Source of the DNA: Corydoras sp. C115
Taxonomy: Eukaryota; Chordata; Actinopteri; Siluriformes; Callichthyidae
Assembly (NCBI GenBank): GCA_019802505.1
Contig: JAFMOC010000244.1
Location: 570,001-634,000, forward strand
Length of the DNA: 64,000 nucleotides
Direction: 5' to 3'
The notes under the pieces are model-generated. The model had not been told where the DNA came from and searched no databases. It worked only from the letters and a program-made list of their open reading frames with translations. The position numbers and the translations under genes were made by a program. Positions 1 through 11,059 of the stretch are shown here, piece after piece; position 1 is the stretch's first letter; each line of letters begins with the position of its first letter.

Positions 1-60
1 GTGACGACGTACTGTTGTAAAAAACGCTCTATAAATAAATAACTTGAACTTGAACTTGAA
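1..60 (+). mobile_element. 3' end of L2-type LINE-like element (cut by window edge)
   Basis: The first 60 bases match the terminal part of the element at 61-472: the gtgacgacgtactgttgtaa motif, then gcgctctataaata and a repeated acttga tail. Such an end is typical of L2/CR1-type LINEs and dependent elements in fish. It abuts the next copy directly, so the two look like a head-to-tail pair. Confidence 0.6.
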
Positions 61-472
61 CCGGCGTCCTGGAGGTGGAGTCAGATCTTCATCCATGACT
101 CTGCCGGCGAATACTGGGTGGAACCTGAATATTAATTGGACTGGCGGTCCTGCAGGACGCCCCCTAATGGACTCACATATAGTTTTCCATTTGTTAGAGT
201 TTTTCCATTCGTTAAATATCTGTACATGGCTGTCCTACACTGTTGTTGCTGCCTGGCCGCTCAAGGAGGACGAGTCCCCCACTGAGCCTCGGTCCTCACA
301 AGGTTTCTTCCTTAAATAACAACATAACAGGGAGTTTTTTTCTTGCCACTGTCGCTTCGTCTTGCTCTTTGGGGGTTTAAAGGCTTATAACTCTGTAAAG
401 TTGCTTTGTGACGACGTACTGTTGTAAAAAGCGCTCTATAAATAAATTACTTGAACTCGAACCCCAGCGCTG
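61..472 (+). mobile_element. L2-type LINE-like 3' region, second copy
   Basis: The interval holds the aaggtttcttcctta block, a gggagttttttt block, the gtaaagttgctttgtgacga motif and the gcgctctataaataaatt end with an acttga tail. The part from about 110 onward is repeated in inverted orientation at 1,664-2,032, which shows it is a dispersed element. An open frame of 91 codons across it has no domain I recognise and is treated as chance. The family assignment rests on the tail type and is approximate. Confidence 0.6.
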
Positions 473-1164
473 AGCGGTGGACGTGCTAAACACCTCGCCA
501 CCTCCAGTGGATTAGCATTAATCTGCACAGTTAACCTGATAATCCAGCAGTCAGTGGTGTAAACTGTACTCTGCTTCAGGCCTACTGTGTAATAAATAAA
601 ACAGAACCCTTGTGTTTAATACAAGACTTTGTTCAAAGCTAAGCTAAAGCTAACAGCTCCTGTTAGCACAACATGCATGTTTCTCAAGCTCCTCTAATTA
701 AAGAAGAAATCGTTAGTTGCTAATTGCTAATTGCTAATTGTGGACCACAGAGCGTTAAGTGTGGCTTTTTAAATGTTTACCATGAGGAATTGGGACTGCC
801 CTTTAAATTAAACAGAAAGGTTAAATCACCTAAAGCATCCGTTACGGTTAGCACGCACGCCCGATTTCTGAGCGTACCCTTTGACCCCGTTTCTAATTTT
901 ATAAAACCCGGTGGTTGCTGGCACCTCCACCTCCTAGAACCTAATTGTAACTATAAATGTCAGAGTGTGGAGAGATACAGTACTTTAGTCCACGTGAGAT
1001 TCATTATTTCTCCTCAAAAGGCCACAATTAGCATCATAATGACTTTTATTCACCAGAGTACCCATGACGTGAAGTCCCACTCAACGTATTATGGGATGTA
1101 TGCAATAATAAGGCCTATATTAGTTCTTATTAGCAAAGGCGTCATTATATTGTCACTTTGTATA
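473..1164. other. unrecognised AT-rich stretch
   Basis: Nothing recognisable apart from a short direct repeat of the heptamer gctaatt at 717-740. Confidence 0.5.
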
Positions 1165-1233
1165 CTGAACGCCTCGGGCGCTGGGCAGATACACCCAGGA
1201 CAGGGTGACCGTCCATCGCTGGACACACACTCA

Positions 1234-1282
<49 letters not shown>

Positions 1283-1372
1283 TATAGGTGTGATTTAGAG
1301 CAGCTCATTCATGTAATGACTGTGGGATGAAACTGGAGGAAACCCACAGAGAGAACATGGAAACTCCCTCCT
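1165..1372 (-). mobile_element. DANA-like SINE, partial, with (CA)n expansion
   Basis: Reverse-strand 3' and central parts of the SINE family described at 37,309-37,650: the gggcgctgggcagatacacc block, then a cacacactcactcacac stretch expanded into a (CA)n run at 1,236-1,280, then a degenerate central domain. Head and tail are missing. Confidence 0.75.
1236..1280. repeat. (CA)n microsatellite inside SINE
   Basis: About 22 CA units, lying exactly where other SINE copies have the short cacacactcactcacacaga stretch, so the run appears to have grown from the SINE's own GT-rich segment. Confidence 0.95.
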
Positions 1373-1394
1373 GGGAGCACATGTTCTAAACAAA

Positions 1395-1621
1395 AACATG
1401 GATTTAAGGAGAAGTAGCTGCTCTAAATTGTGTCTAAATTGTAAATTGTGTAAAATGTGGGTCTCTATATTGTGTGTGTGTGTCTGTGTGAGTGAGTGTG
1501 TGCCCAGTGATGGACTGGCACCCTGTCCTGGGTGTATCTGCCCAGCGCCCGAAACGTTCTCCCCTGGATGGGCATGGAGAACCCCCCCGCGACCATAGTT
1601 GAGGATAAAGCGGAAGATGGT
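1395..1621 (+). mobile_element. DANA-like SINE, 3' half, older subfamily
   Basis: Starts in the aacatggattta region and runs through gcccagtgatggactggcac, the cccgaaacgttctcccctgg block and aggataaagcggaagatgg. It lies head-to-head with the preceding minus-strand fragment. The gctgctctaaattg motif marks the older-looking subfamily. Confidence 0.8.
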
Positions 1622-1663
1622 CAGTGGTGTCTAATCAGATTGGACGCCTGTCTATTAAATTAA

Positions 1664-2032
1664 GTTTTAAAGTAATTTAAGTTCAAGTAATTTATTTATA
1701 GAGCGATTTTTACAACAGCACATCGTCACAAAGCAGCTTTACAGAATGAAAAGCCTTTAAACCCCCAAAGAGCAAGCCGAAGCGACGGTGGCAAGAAAAA
1801 ACTCCCTGTTATGTTGTCATTTTAAGGAAGAAACCTTGTGAGGACCGAGGCTCAGTGGGGGACTCCTCCTCCTTGAGCGGCCGGGCAGCATCAACAGTGT
1901 AGGACACCAATGTACAGATTGTGTAATGATCATGTGACCCGTATTTAACAATTGAAAACTATACGTAAGTCCATTGAGGGCGTCCTGCGGGACCGCCAGT
2001 CCAATGCACAGTCTACAGAGCACCTGACCAGG
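1664..2032 (-). mobile_element. L2-type LINE-like 3' region, inverted copy of 110-472
   Basis: Reads as the reverse complement of 110-472, including tttatttatagagcg, aaagcagctttacagaatg, cccccaaagagcaagc and aggaagaaaccttgtgagga. With the copies at 1-472 it forms a long inverted repeat separated by about 1.2 kb. Confidence 0.65.
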
Positions 2033-2530
2033 TCTTCACCTATTTCTCACTAATTAAACATGTAAGTTTATTAAATTGGCCCTGCGGATCATTAGCATAG
2101 AGTCGCGTCTGAACGAAATCCTGTCTCAGACTCTTGGCTTGTTATTCTGCGAAGGCAGCACGCAGTGTCCTTTACTGTCCGTGCATCAAATGATCAAAGC
2201 AGTAATCGAGACACCAGTTGTTTCCTGATGCCATCAAAGCCTTTCACAAACCAGCCTTTGTGGATAAAGTGCAGCCTGTCAGTAACTCCCGCCGCAAAGA
2301 CGAAAAGGCACAAAGGCAGCTATTTTCTTCTTCAGACGGCTGATTGCGACCTCAAATTGAACCCCGCCGCCGAAACGAGGTGTTTACACCGAGCAGTTTA
2401 AAACTTGATCGGCTGAGCTTTTAAAATTAATCCGAAGAACCTGAGAGCCAAAATAAACCAAAAACAAGGTGTTATTACATACAGGCGCTGTTGTTGTTGT
2501 CCAATTCATTTTCAATTCTCTTAAATCTCC
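2033..2530. other. unrecognised stretch
   Basis: No gene, known repeat or tandem structure seen. Confidence 0.4.
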
Positions 2531-2672
2531 CTTTAATAGTCAGGTGGCACTCTGACTTTGGCGGGTTGCTATTTTCACGGTGCAGCTACCTGGACTCTAT
2601 GCACTGCTCCATGAGGTTCTCAGTTAGATTGTGAATGGAGGATCCACGGTATAGTGGGTTCGACTATGTATT
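2531..2672 (+). repeat. dispersed repeat of unknown family, copy 1
   Basis: Shares with 17,620-17,744 the sequence ctgactttggc(g/a)ggttgctat, the agctacctggact block, ccatgaggttctc and a closing gtatagtg...tcgactatg. It is therefore a dispersed element. No coding potential or inverted termini were seen. Confidence 0.6.
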
Positions 2673-2681
2673 ATCATCAAT

Positions 2682-3625
2682 TCCTTTGCGCCCGATCGCG
2701 GTTCCGTTTACAGAGCTGGTTCATCCGTCCGTGTGGACCTCAAACCGCAACGTGTTTCATTTATTTATTTCCATTTTTTCGCATAAGTAAAAAAAACGGT
2801 GGTTGTAACACGCGAGCTTTGAGGGAATAAAATTAGGTTGCGTTTGACAGCAGGGAGAGGAAATGACAAACGACGCTCGGCACGTTGCACAATGTCCCCA
2901 GATCACTGGAGGAGGAACTTGATGAGTAATACATGTGAGATATGAAATTGCAAATTGACAGGAAGGAGAAGGAAAAAATAGCTTGTTTACGGGAAAAAAG
3001 AAAAAAAAAAAGAAACAGCGGCAGCAACATTCGAAGAACTGCAAGCGCAATCCGTGTCTAAATTTAGCTCGGGGTGTCTGCGGTAATGGTGCGCGGGGGC
3101 ACATGTTGGGATTTGAACGATGCTTCGTGGGACTCGTTCATCACGCGCGAGAGAATGAGATGGTGAACCTGTGAGAATGGACCAACTTGTTAGAGGAGAA
3201 GGTGCCGCGTGATTTAAGGCTAAACCCAGGGGTGGCTCGCACCACACGGATCGATGGTACGCGGGACGGCAATGCCACCTGCGTTCGAGTGTGACGTATG
3301 GATGGGGCCCATGAAGTTAAGAGCAACAGGAGAAGGTGGAGGGGTCCCTGGACTCCCACTGTTGAGAAGTTTAGTGAAGCCTATAAGCCTAAAGTTGCAA
3401 TATTGCTTGACATGCTGTATATTCAGTACCAAATGCTGAGCGAGGCCTGAATTACGCCCCCTTACTCCCATATTCCGTGCTCTTTCTGCTGTTTCCAGGT
3501 TAGTCCAGGTTAATGGACAGAACCTGTAGGTATGAATCAGTGGTGGCTGGTCCATAGGAGGCGCCACCCCACCCCCCCCTTAAAATTATTCTGATATTAA
3601 ACTGAATTAATTATGAACTGAAAGT
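2682..3625. other. unrecognised stretch with short A-run
   Basis: Contains an A-rich run near 2,995-3,013. Several overlapping open frames of 60-115 codons occur on both strands with no recognisable domain and are treated as chance. Confidence 0.4.
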
Positions 3626-3990
3626 TCCGAAAGCCAATTTCAGCAACCGAGGATCACGACACCCAGGCCCACTGCCCGATCCACACTGCAACGAACCCCT
3701 ATTACTACCCCCCCCCCCCCCCCCCACAGGTGGTGAGCCCATTTGAGGGGGGAACCCATGTAACTCCTTCAGGCTGGGCCCGTCCGGGCACCATGGGAAA
3801 ATGCCCGACCACCAGACGCTCGCTGACGAACCCCATCCCCAGGCCTGGCTCCAGGGTGGGGCAACGATAACCCTAAATCGGGCAGGGTACACTTGTTCCT
3901 GATGTTTATATTCACAGGGGTTTTATTGGACCACTCTTTGTCTGGCCCGTCACCTAGGACCAATTTGCCTTGGGCTTTTTGTCCCAGACA
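3626..3990 (+). mobile_element. LINE-associated fragment (upstream part of a Rex3/RTE-like composite)
   Basis: Carries blocks I recognise from an abundant fish LINE-associated repeat: aggctgggcccgtccgggca, ccatgggaaaatgcccg, caggcctggctccagggtgg, cccgtcacctaggacc, atttgccttggg and caacatagctcctaggg. It contains a poly-C run at about 3,712-3,725. It joins directly to a LINE C-terminus at about 3,995, suggesting an internally deleted element. The exact family of this part is uncertain. Confidence 0.5.
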
Positions 3991-4219
3991 ACATAGCTCC
4001 TAGGGAGGTGTTCCAGGCAAGTCCAGCTGGAAGGAGACCCCGGGGAAGACCCAGGACACGCTGGAGGGATTATATCTCTCAGCTGGTCTGGGAACGCCTC
4101 GGGGTTCCCCCAGTCGGGCTGGTGGAGGTGGCTGGGGCGAGGGAGGTCTGGGTCTCCCTACTTCGGTTGCTGCCCCCGCGACCCGAACCCCGGACAAGTG
4201 GAAGATAATGGATGGATGG
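3991..4219 (+). mobile_element. Rex3/RTE-like LINE, C-terminal coding remnant and 3' end
   Basis: In the frame of the open reading frame at 4,008-4,208 the peptide reads RRPRGRPRTRWRDYISQLVW, followed by ERLGVPPVGLVEVAG and SLLRLLPPRP. This is a signature I associate with the C-terminus of Rex3/RTE-clade non-LTR retrotransposons of fish. The element ends in ggacaagtggaagataatgg followed by atggatgg, the (GATG)n-type tail expected of RTE elements. Endonuclease and reverse transcriptase domains are absent, so it is a dead 5'-deleted copy. The 3' terminus closely resembles the tail of the abundant SINE in this window. Confidence 0.75.
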
Positions 4220-4447
4220 TTAATTATGAACTGCAAAATAGTTAATGAGAAATGTATTTATTCGTACTGTGTATCTAATAGACATGTTAGAATTTATTAA
4301 AAGAATAATTAAATACATGTAATCACTCCCATTGTGCACTCTTCCTGTGCGGGGCGCCGGTCTAATGAGTGTGTATGTGGGCACATGGGGACTTTTGGCA
4401 AGCATGTGATTTGAGGCTGATTTTTAATTGGTTGTTTTAGGTTTTTC

Positions 4448-4640
4448 CACAAATACACCCAGGACAGGACGCCAGTCTATCGCTGGACACACACTCGCTC
4501 ACAAACACACACTCTACATGGGGCAATTTGAAGAATTCAATTGAACTTGATCCATGTTTTTGGACTGTGGGAGGAAACCGGAGAACCCGGAGGAAACCCA
4601 CGCGGACACGGGGAGGACATAGAAACTCCACCCAGATTTT
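4448..4640 (-). mobile_element. DANA-like SINE, partial
   Basis: Reverse-strand central and GT-rich parts: acacccaggacaggacgcc, tatcgctggacacacactcg, ttggactgtgggaggaaacc and ggacatagaaactccaccca. The tRNA-like head and the 3' tail are both missing; it runs into T-rich DNA at 4,637. Confidence 0.85.
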
Positions 4641-6558
4641 TGTTTGTTTTTAAAAAAATTTTTGTGTTTTTGTCCGTTTGTTTGTGCCCCCCACCCCTCA
4701 ATTTTTTTAGCGCCAGCTGCCACAGGTATGAATACTTTTTATACAACAGCATGATGGTGAGGAAGGGCAAATCCAAATTATTCGAACCCCCTGTCATAAT
4801 AGTTCCTAAAGTCCCTTTGCGCCCCGAGTAACAATAAAATAATCCCCGAAGTGCCACGTCGTATTGTAAAGCAAATTTAAGGCCCAAGAGTCACAGCGCG
4901 GCCAGGCAGGTGGTCCGCCTGGCAGGGGCATATGGCGGCCTGACTCCACCATCTGCGGCACGCCGGTCGTCCCTTGTCGACGATGGAGGATGCACGTTCC
5001 TGGCAGATCTTCCCTCAGAGCTCTGTGGGCTGTGCAGGAGCCACTCGTTCCCTGATGGCTGTAAGTCCTCGCTCGGCGTAAATAACTCTACATCCGTCTC
5101 TGGGAGGCGCCGCCGTGTGACTGCCCTCCGAGCGCCACTCAGACTCAGACAGCGAATCATACGTCCCAAAACCCGAAGACCGGTTTGTTCCCATATTCTG
5201 AATAGAGGAACGTGGGGGATGCCAGGGTTGGCCTTGTTACTCCGGTTCTTGCCAATGACGCGACAGAAGGTGTGATTTTGTTTTTTAGGGAACTGGAAGC
5301 ATTGGGCATCTCGTGTGGGGAGTTTTCCAGATCAGATGATCTGATATATAAATGTATTGTTGTTTTTTACTTTTATTATTATTTTATCAAGAGTTTTACG
5401 TACACTGTGGCGTAGAGGTGCCTTGGTCATAACTTGGTCAGAATTTTCTCCTACTGCTTGATGCCTGCTCTGCTTTTGGACATGCAACCCATTCATACCT
5501 CCAGCAGGAGGCGGTATTCGATTCCTCATGCAGCTACTGCGCACACACACGTCTTGTCTTGGTCGTCCTCTTACCCGTCATCGGTTCTCGCCGGACGCTG
5601 CGGCTGCATTGACCTGTTAATTGTTGGATTCTTACATTAGAGTTTGTTAGACTTCTGAAAGATTCAAAACTTTCACACAAGTCCGTCGGCCTCCGTTTGT
5701 CTCCTACGCCTCCTCCTCCACCTCCTCCACCTCCTCCACCTCCGCCACCTCCTTTCCATTCCCTCAGTCTCTATTCTGTCCCATATTTAGTGCCCGGCTT
5801 TAAATGCCATTCACTTCTTCAATAGCTGGGTTGCAGATGGCGGTAAGAGAGGCAGACAGCCAGGGTTGGTGTCAGTCTTTCACGCCTCCAGACGTTTCAG
5901 ACAGCAAACAAATGAAGGGAAAAAAAAAATTCTCTAAGTGCTTCTGGGCTTCACATAAAGGGAATGTATTCATGCGAGTGTGGACAGCTTTCTGATGGAG
6001 CTACTGGACGTTAATGACGCCTTAAAAAGAAAGTTTCTTTTTCCGCCCCACACATTCTCTACCAAGAGCAGGAAACAGGAGTAAATTAAATGTCTGGGGC
6101 AATTGGGGAGAAGGACGCTGATAACAGTTCAGACGAGTTATGTGAGGATCGTCTCGTCACCTTAAGCGACGGGTTCGGCCCTCGTACCGTAGCGCACCGT
6201 AGCGCACCGCGGCGACCGTCAAAGGCCACGGTGGCCTAACAGCTACGGCCGGCGAGTCGTGGGGATTTTTTCCTAAAGTACTGAGACGGCTTCGGGATGT
6301 CAGACGTCACCGGAAAGGCTGCTGAATGGCTCGGATAGGGTTCGTTGACCATCTTCTTCTCAAAACGATGACATTTTGATTCTCTCGGATCCCCGCGGCA
6401 GTGGGAAAAGTCAACTGTGATAAAGCCGAGGCAGGGACACCCTGAGCGCAGACTCTGTAGATAAACCTTAAGCAGAACACTGGATTTTATTCTGACGCAA
6501 TGCCAAAGGTTCATTTAATAAAATACAGCTCCGTATGCTTATCCTCGTTTATCCTGAT
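4641..6558. other. gene-free stretch with one unexplained open frame
   Basis: No known repeat seen. An open frame of 121 codons at 4,910-5,275 on the + strand has no recognisable domain. An imperfect cctccacct repeat lies at about 5,705-5,755. Confidence 0.4.
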
Positions 6559-6868
6559 TAACTTAGTGTTTAGCATGTTCTCCTCTCTGCGCTGGGGATT
6601 CCTGGTTCGAATCGCCATCTGGGTGGAGTTTCCATGTTCTCCCCATGTCCACGTGAGTTTCCTCTGGGTTCTCCGGTTTCCTCCCACAGTCCAAAAACAT
6701 GGATCAAGGTCATTGCCCCATATAGAGTGTGTCTTTGTGAGTGAGTGTGTGCCCAGTGATAGATCAGCGTCCTGTCCTGGGTGTATCTGCCCAGCGCCCG
6801 AAACCTGGAAGGGCCCCCCCCCCCCCCATGCCCCTAGTAGAGGATAAAGTGGAAGATAATGGATGGAT
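6559..6868 (+). mobile_element. DANA-like SINE, nearly complete
   Basis: A-box remnant acttagtg, B box ggttcgaatcg, central domain, GT stretch, a C-run at 6,817-6,829 and tail gataatggatggatga. The aattgaattctccaaatt segment is missing. Confidence 0.9.
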
Positions 6869-6992
6869 GACCATCTAAGGCAATCTATGTAAAAGGAGAA
6901 CATACAGATTCCACAGGGCTGTTTGGAAATTGTTCCCGGGAAATTAAAATAGAACTTAAAAAAATAATTTGTGATTCATCAGCACAAGCTGT

Positions 6993-7240
6993 AGTGCGAC
7001 GCGATGGCTTAGCTTTCAGCACGTCAGCCTCTCAGCCATGGGGATCCAGGTTCAAATCCCGATCTGGGTGGAGTTTCCATGTTCTATGTCTCCGTGTCTG
7101 TGTTGGTTCCTCCAGGTACTCTGGTTTCCTCCCACAGTATGAAAACATGGATTGAATTGGCTCATGGATTGAATTGGCTCGCTTGGGAACCCCCCCGCGA
7201 CCCTATTAGAGGATTAAACAGAAGCCAATGGATGAATTGG
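6993..7240 (+). mobile_element. DANA-like SINE, degenerate with internal deletion
   Basis: Head gatggcttag and B box ggttcaaatcc, then a diverged central domain. A 20-bp segment (catggattgaattggctc) is duplicated at about 7,147-7,182. It then jumps to gggaacccccccgcgaccct and the tail, so the GT-rich part has been lost. Confidence 0.8.
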
Positions 7241-8590
7241 AAGCTGGAGTTGTGAGTTGTGTAGTGGATGAAACTATTTGGGGATTAAGGCAAATTATGG
7301 AACTCGTTGTCTTTAGATAACGTGATGCACAAGAAACCTTCAGACCTCATGTGTTGGACTAAAGGAGGAGCGTCTCATCGAAATAAAAGAAAAGAGCGAA
7401 CAACCAGGCAGGAGACGGACGGGGTTCAGATTCTGGTAAAAATTTTAAAGGTTTGGAAGGAGGATTTAACGGCGGAGTTAAAATGGGGGTCAAGTGAAAA
7501 GGTGAGGCGGCGGATAAAACCAATATAGCAGATCAGCGAGGACGGGGGAGACAGGGGAGACTGGGTGGGGGGCGTCAATCAGAAGCAACAGGGAGGCCGT
7601 TTTATTGGAGTTCCGACTCCATAAGGGAAAACCACGGGCTTTTTTATGGGTACAGTACAGAGGTGGCGTCTCTGGAAGCAGCCCTGGCGTCAAAGAGGCG
7701 CTGAAGGAACGCCGGGTCAGCGGGGTCGCCGTTTTCATCCGGGACTCTCTGCCAAACCTCGACTGTTATCACCTGCGTCCTTTAAAAGGCATAAAACAAA
7801 GGGACGTTCTTCAAACCCCTCGCTCTGAACGAGGGCGCTAACGGCAGGGTTCCCACGTTTGATGTGGAGACGCGGAAAGGACGTTGCTTCCATCCTGAAA
7901 GCGGCGCTAATTAAACTCTAATGCTCTGAACTCTTGGTGTCTAATGCGTTTTTGGGTTTTGATCTCTGGTTGATGGGAATAATGCATTTTCGCGCCGTCG
8001 CTTCTCAGCCCGGGGTTATTAGCTTCTAATTAGTCTGTTCTCCGCTCGCTTTACTAGTAAACATTTATTTCTGAGCGATTGCGTTCGGCGGTAAATAACA
8101 TGTGACGTCAGACTTGCAGCTGCGTACGTTATGGCTGTGTCCCAAAATCCCAGCCGCCGTGTTAAATCATAGGACAATTATCGGACTCGGGGACGGCTCC
8201 TTCATCAGTAACCTGATTATAATTCTGGATTATTAACATTCAGACCAACGCCTCCAGATTTTAATCAGGCAGCAACATTCCAACAATGTTTACATTTTTT
8301 TTATGTTATTTTTTTTCTTTGTAGGAATTAAATTATAAAAGTCACTTATAATTGAAACACATTTGTTTTTGTCTCCGTCAGCTGTTCTCCATTAGAGGGG
8401 GCACCACTTAGATGGTTCTCACACACAGAGGTATGGGTCCTCCACATTTGCACACACACATAGTGAAGTGAGCAGGGGGGCAGTTGGACAATTGGGGTTC
8501 CAATTGTCTTCCCCTAGGGCACTTCAGTTCCATTCCATAGCACATGTTGGGCCCCGGAATGGAACCAATGGAATGGGTTCCTTATCCACT
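7241..8590. other. unrecognised stretch
   Basis: No repeat family or gene recognised. A T-rich segment lies at 8,290-8,320. Confidence 0.4.
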
Positions 8591-8599
8591 TGCCAACGA

Positions 8600-8705
8600 C
8601 TAATTCTCCATCTTGCGCCATATGTCCTCATCTGTCAACACAATCACCGGCATGCCCTCGTTCACCACATCCATGAACCTCCTCCTGTCTGGAGGCTCCT
8701 CCTGC
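8600..8705 (-). pseudogene. RTE-type LINE C-terminal fragment, antisense
   Basis: Reading the minus strand gives RRFMDVVNEGMPVIV, then LTDEDIWRKMEN and a stop. The RRFMDVV-E-M-V pattern is one I associate with the C-terminal tail of fish RTE-type LINE proteins, where it follows the reverse transcriptase. Only about 35 residues survive, with no catalytic part. A + strand open frame of 172 codons (8,468-8,986) runs through it and is an antisense shadow. Confidence 0.5.
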
Positions 8706-9450
8706 TGATACAGACCTCCTCCCATCGTTCTGTAGGAATCAGAACGACGCAGTTAAGTGGACAGACCGTATTGGAAACATCCTTCTTGGGGAAACCCATT
8801 AGGAATGCAGAGTATGGTATGAAATGTAAAGGTATTGCAGACAGTGAGGACAGATGTGCTTTGAAGTGGACGTTTCTGTGGTTGTACAGCTGTTTCTCTT
8901 ATCTGGTTGTAATTGTCTGGCTGTGCTCTGCACCTTGGCCCTCGTCAAATGAGCCGGCAGAAGAGACGAATGAAGGCAGAGACTAGAATGGAGGTGTGAG
9001 TGGAATAGAAAGTGTGCTTACCTGGACAAGGGGAAGAGAGGGAATACCCGATGTGATGAGCCTCAGGCATTCTGCACCGCCAGACGCCGTCGCCGTCCAA
9101 TGAAATGCCTTTTTTTCGACTTGCCGCTGCATAAATCTAGTGTCCTATAAGGTTAATTGATTTGTTGCAGGCTTTTATTAATGATCCTGGTATCGGGACG
9201 TTGATGAACATCGAGTCTGAGGCACTACTTTAATCCACACCAGTCCATTTTATTACAAGTGAATCATCAGTTCCAAGAACCTCAGAGAACCTGGCTTTTC
9301 AGGGTTCAATCTAAGGGTCCCCCTCCACAAGGCGCCCCGCCAACAGTCTATTCTATGCCGTCCGAACGCGCCGTTTAAATAGCAACCTGATGGGGGCGTT
9401 GCCTAAGCAAAGATTTTTGGCATGTTGCTACCGTACCATGTGACCTGGTT
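8706..9450. other. unrecognised stretch
   Basis: Nothing recognisable seen. Confidence 0.4.
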
Positions 9451-9799
9451 CATTCTTTCATTCATTATATCATATATCAGGGTCGCGGGGGGGGGGGGGG
9501 GGGTTTCCCATGCCCATCCAGGGGAGAACGTTTCGGGCGCTGGGCAGATACACCCAGGACAGGGCGCCAATCTATCGCTGGGCACACACTCACTCACACA
9601 GACACACTCTATATGGGGCAATTTGGAGAACTCAATTGACTTGAACCATGTTTTTGGACTGTGGGAGGAAACCGGAGAACCCGGAGGAAACCCACGCAGA
9701 CACGGGGAGAACATGGAAACTCCACCCAGATGGGGATTCGAACCAGGAATCCCTAGTGCTGAGAGGAGAACGTGCTGACCACTAAGCCACCGTGCCACC
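9451..9799 (-). mobile_element. DANA-like SINE, full length, poly-G expansion
   Basis: Complete reverse copy with a degenerate tail (cattcattatatcatatatc), a G-run at about 9,487-9,503, B box complement ggattcgaacc and head complement ccactaagccaccgtgccac. Confidence 0.95.
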
Positions 9800-10297
9800 C
9801 TCTGGTTCTTATTACGTGTATTTATTTATTTTTTTTACATTTTTCACGTGGTAAATTTCACCGCGTTCTTCACTTCGGACTGAACATCACCTCCCGCTTC
9901 ACATCGTCTCCACTGCGCTTACACCTGACGGACGCTCAGTTATCCGCCGCTGAAAACGAAACAATAACCCCGCCCTCGACCCTGCGTGACTTTCACGGGG
10001 GTCAGACTCCATCAGCCCACGATTAATCCCAAACGTCAACACCCAAAAGGTCTCCATGGCTTCCCTCGCAGGGCGGGGTCAGGACACGGAGCGCCCGGCG
10101 CGTGTTTACCGTAAGACTTCAGCCGCATCCAGTTTTAATTACCACGGGAACCTGGGGAGTGCGGAGGGGAGAGCGGAGGGGAGGGCACCGGACGCTTTGT
10201 GATTAATTTGTTAAAAAAACACAGAATAATTTTTTTTAAAAAGTGCTGAATTTTTGTTTTTTTTGTTTGTGGGTTTAAACCTCAAGTTTGAGTGAAT
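9800..10297. other. unrecognised stretch
   Basis: No recognisable gene or repeat. Confidence 0.4.
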
Positions 10298-10345
10298 TTA
10301 CCAATGTGGGCCCCTAAGAGAGGCCCTTATTCCCTATTGCTCCAG
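10298..10345 (+). mobile_element. V-SINE-like core fragment
   Basis: taccaatgtgggcccctaag followed by gaggcccttattcc and ctattgctccag matches the core of the V-SINE-like units at 14.2-15.3 kb and 56.1 kb. Confidence 0.55.
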
Positions 10346-10622
10346 AGTTTTGGGATACACAATGCAGAACTATAACGGAATGTGTAGCCCAGACCCCCGA
10401 AATGTATGCTTTTGGAATGAATTAGAACAGAGATTGCAGGCCGAGCTCCCTCATCCGACGTCAGGATCTGAAACAGCAGCAAACACATTACAAAATCACG
10501 AGGAAAGCCTTCCCATGATGCAAGCTGTTCTAACTGCAAAGTGGGAACAATTTAAAATACGATGAATTCAACAGAACCTTCAGGAGATCCTGCTCTTCAT
10601 CATCTGGCTGCTCGTCCACATC

Positions 10623-10664
<42 letters not shown>
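10623..10664. repeat. (ATT)n microsatellite
   Basis: About 14 units directly before the tail of a minus-strand SINE; a second run of the same motif lies on the other side of the SINE. Confidence 0.95.
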
Positions 10665-10667
<3 letters not shown>

Positions 10668-11013
10668 TTTATTCATTATCTCCCGCTTTATCCTCTAGTG
10701 GGGATGCGGGGGGGGGGTTCCCCATGCCCATCCAGGGGAGAAAGTTTCGGGCGCTGGGCAGATACACCCAGGACAGGGCGCCAATCCATCGCTGGGCACA
10801 CACTCACTCACACATACACACTCTATATGGGGCAATTTGGAGAATTCAATTGACTTGATCCATGTTTTTGGACTGTGGGAGGAAACCGGAGAACCCGGAG
10901 GAAACCCACGCAGACACGGGGAGAACATGGAAACACCACCCAGATGCGCTTTCGAACCGGGAATCCCTAGCGCTGAGTGGAGAATATGCTAAACCACTAA
11001 GCCACCGTGAGCC
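10665..11013 (-). mobile_element. DANA-like SINE inside an (ATT)n tract
   Basis: Full-length reverse copy from attcattatctcccgcttta to ccactaagccaccgtgagcc, flanked on both sides by (ATT)n, consistent with insertion into a microsatellite or with duplication of an ATT-rich target. Confidence 0.95.
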
Positions 11014-11016
11014 CTT

Positions 11017-11017
<1 letters not shown>

Positions 11018-11057
<40 letters not shown>
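11018..11057. repeat. (ATT)n microsatellite
   Basis: About 13 units immediately after the SINE head. Confidence 0.95.

Positions 11058-11059
<2 letters not shown>

Noticed and set aside
2757..3567. Cluster of overlapping open frames of 65-115 codons at 2.8-3.6 kb
   Set aside because: Open on both strands in several frames with no domain; typical chance frames.
4910..5275. 121-codon open frame as a gene
   Set aside because: Not low-complexity, but no motif, start context or splice signals could be defended.
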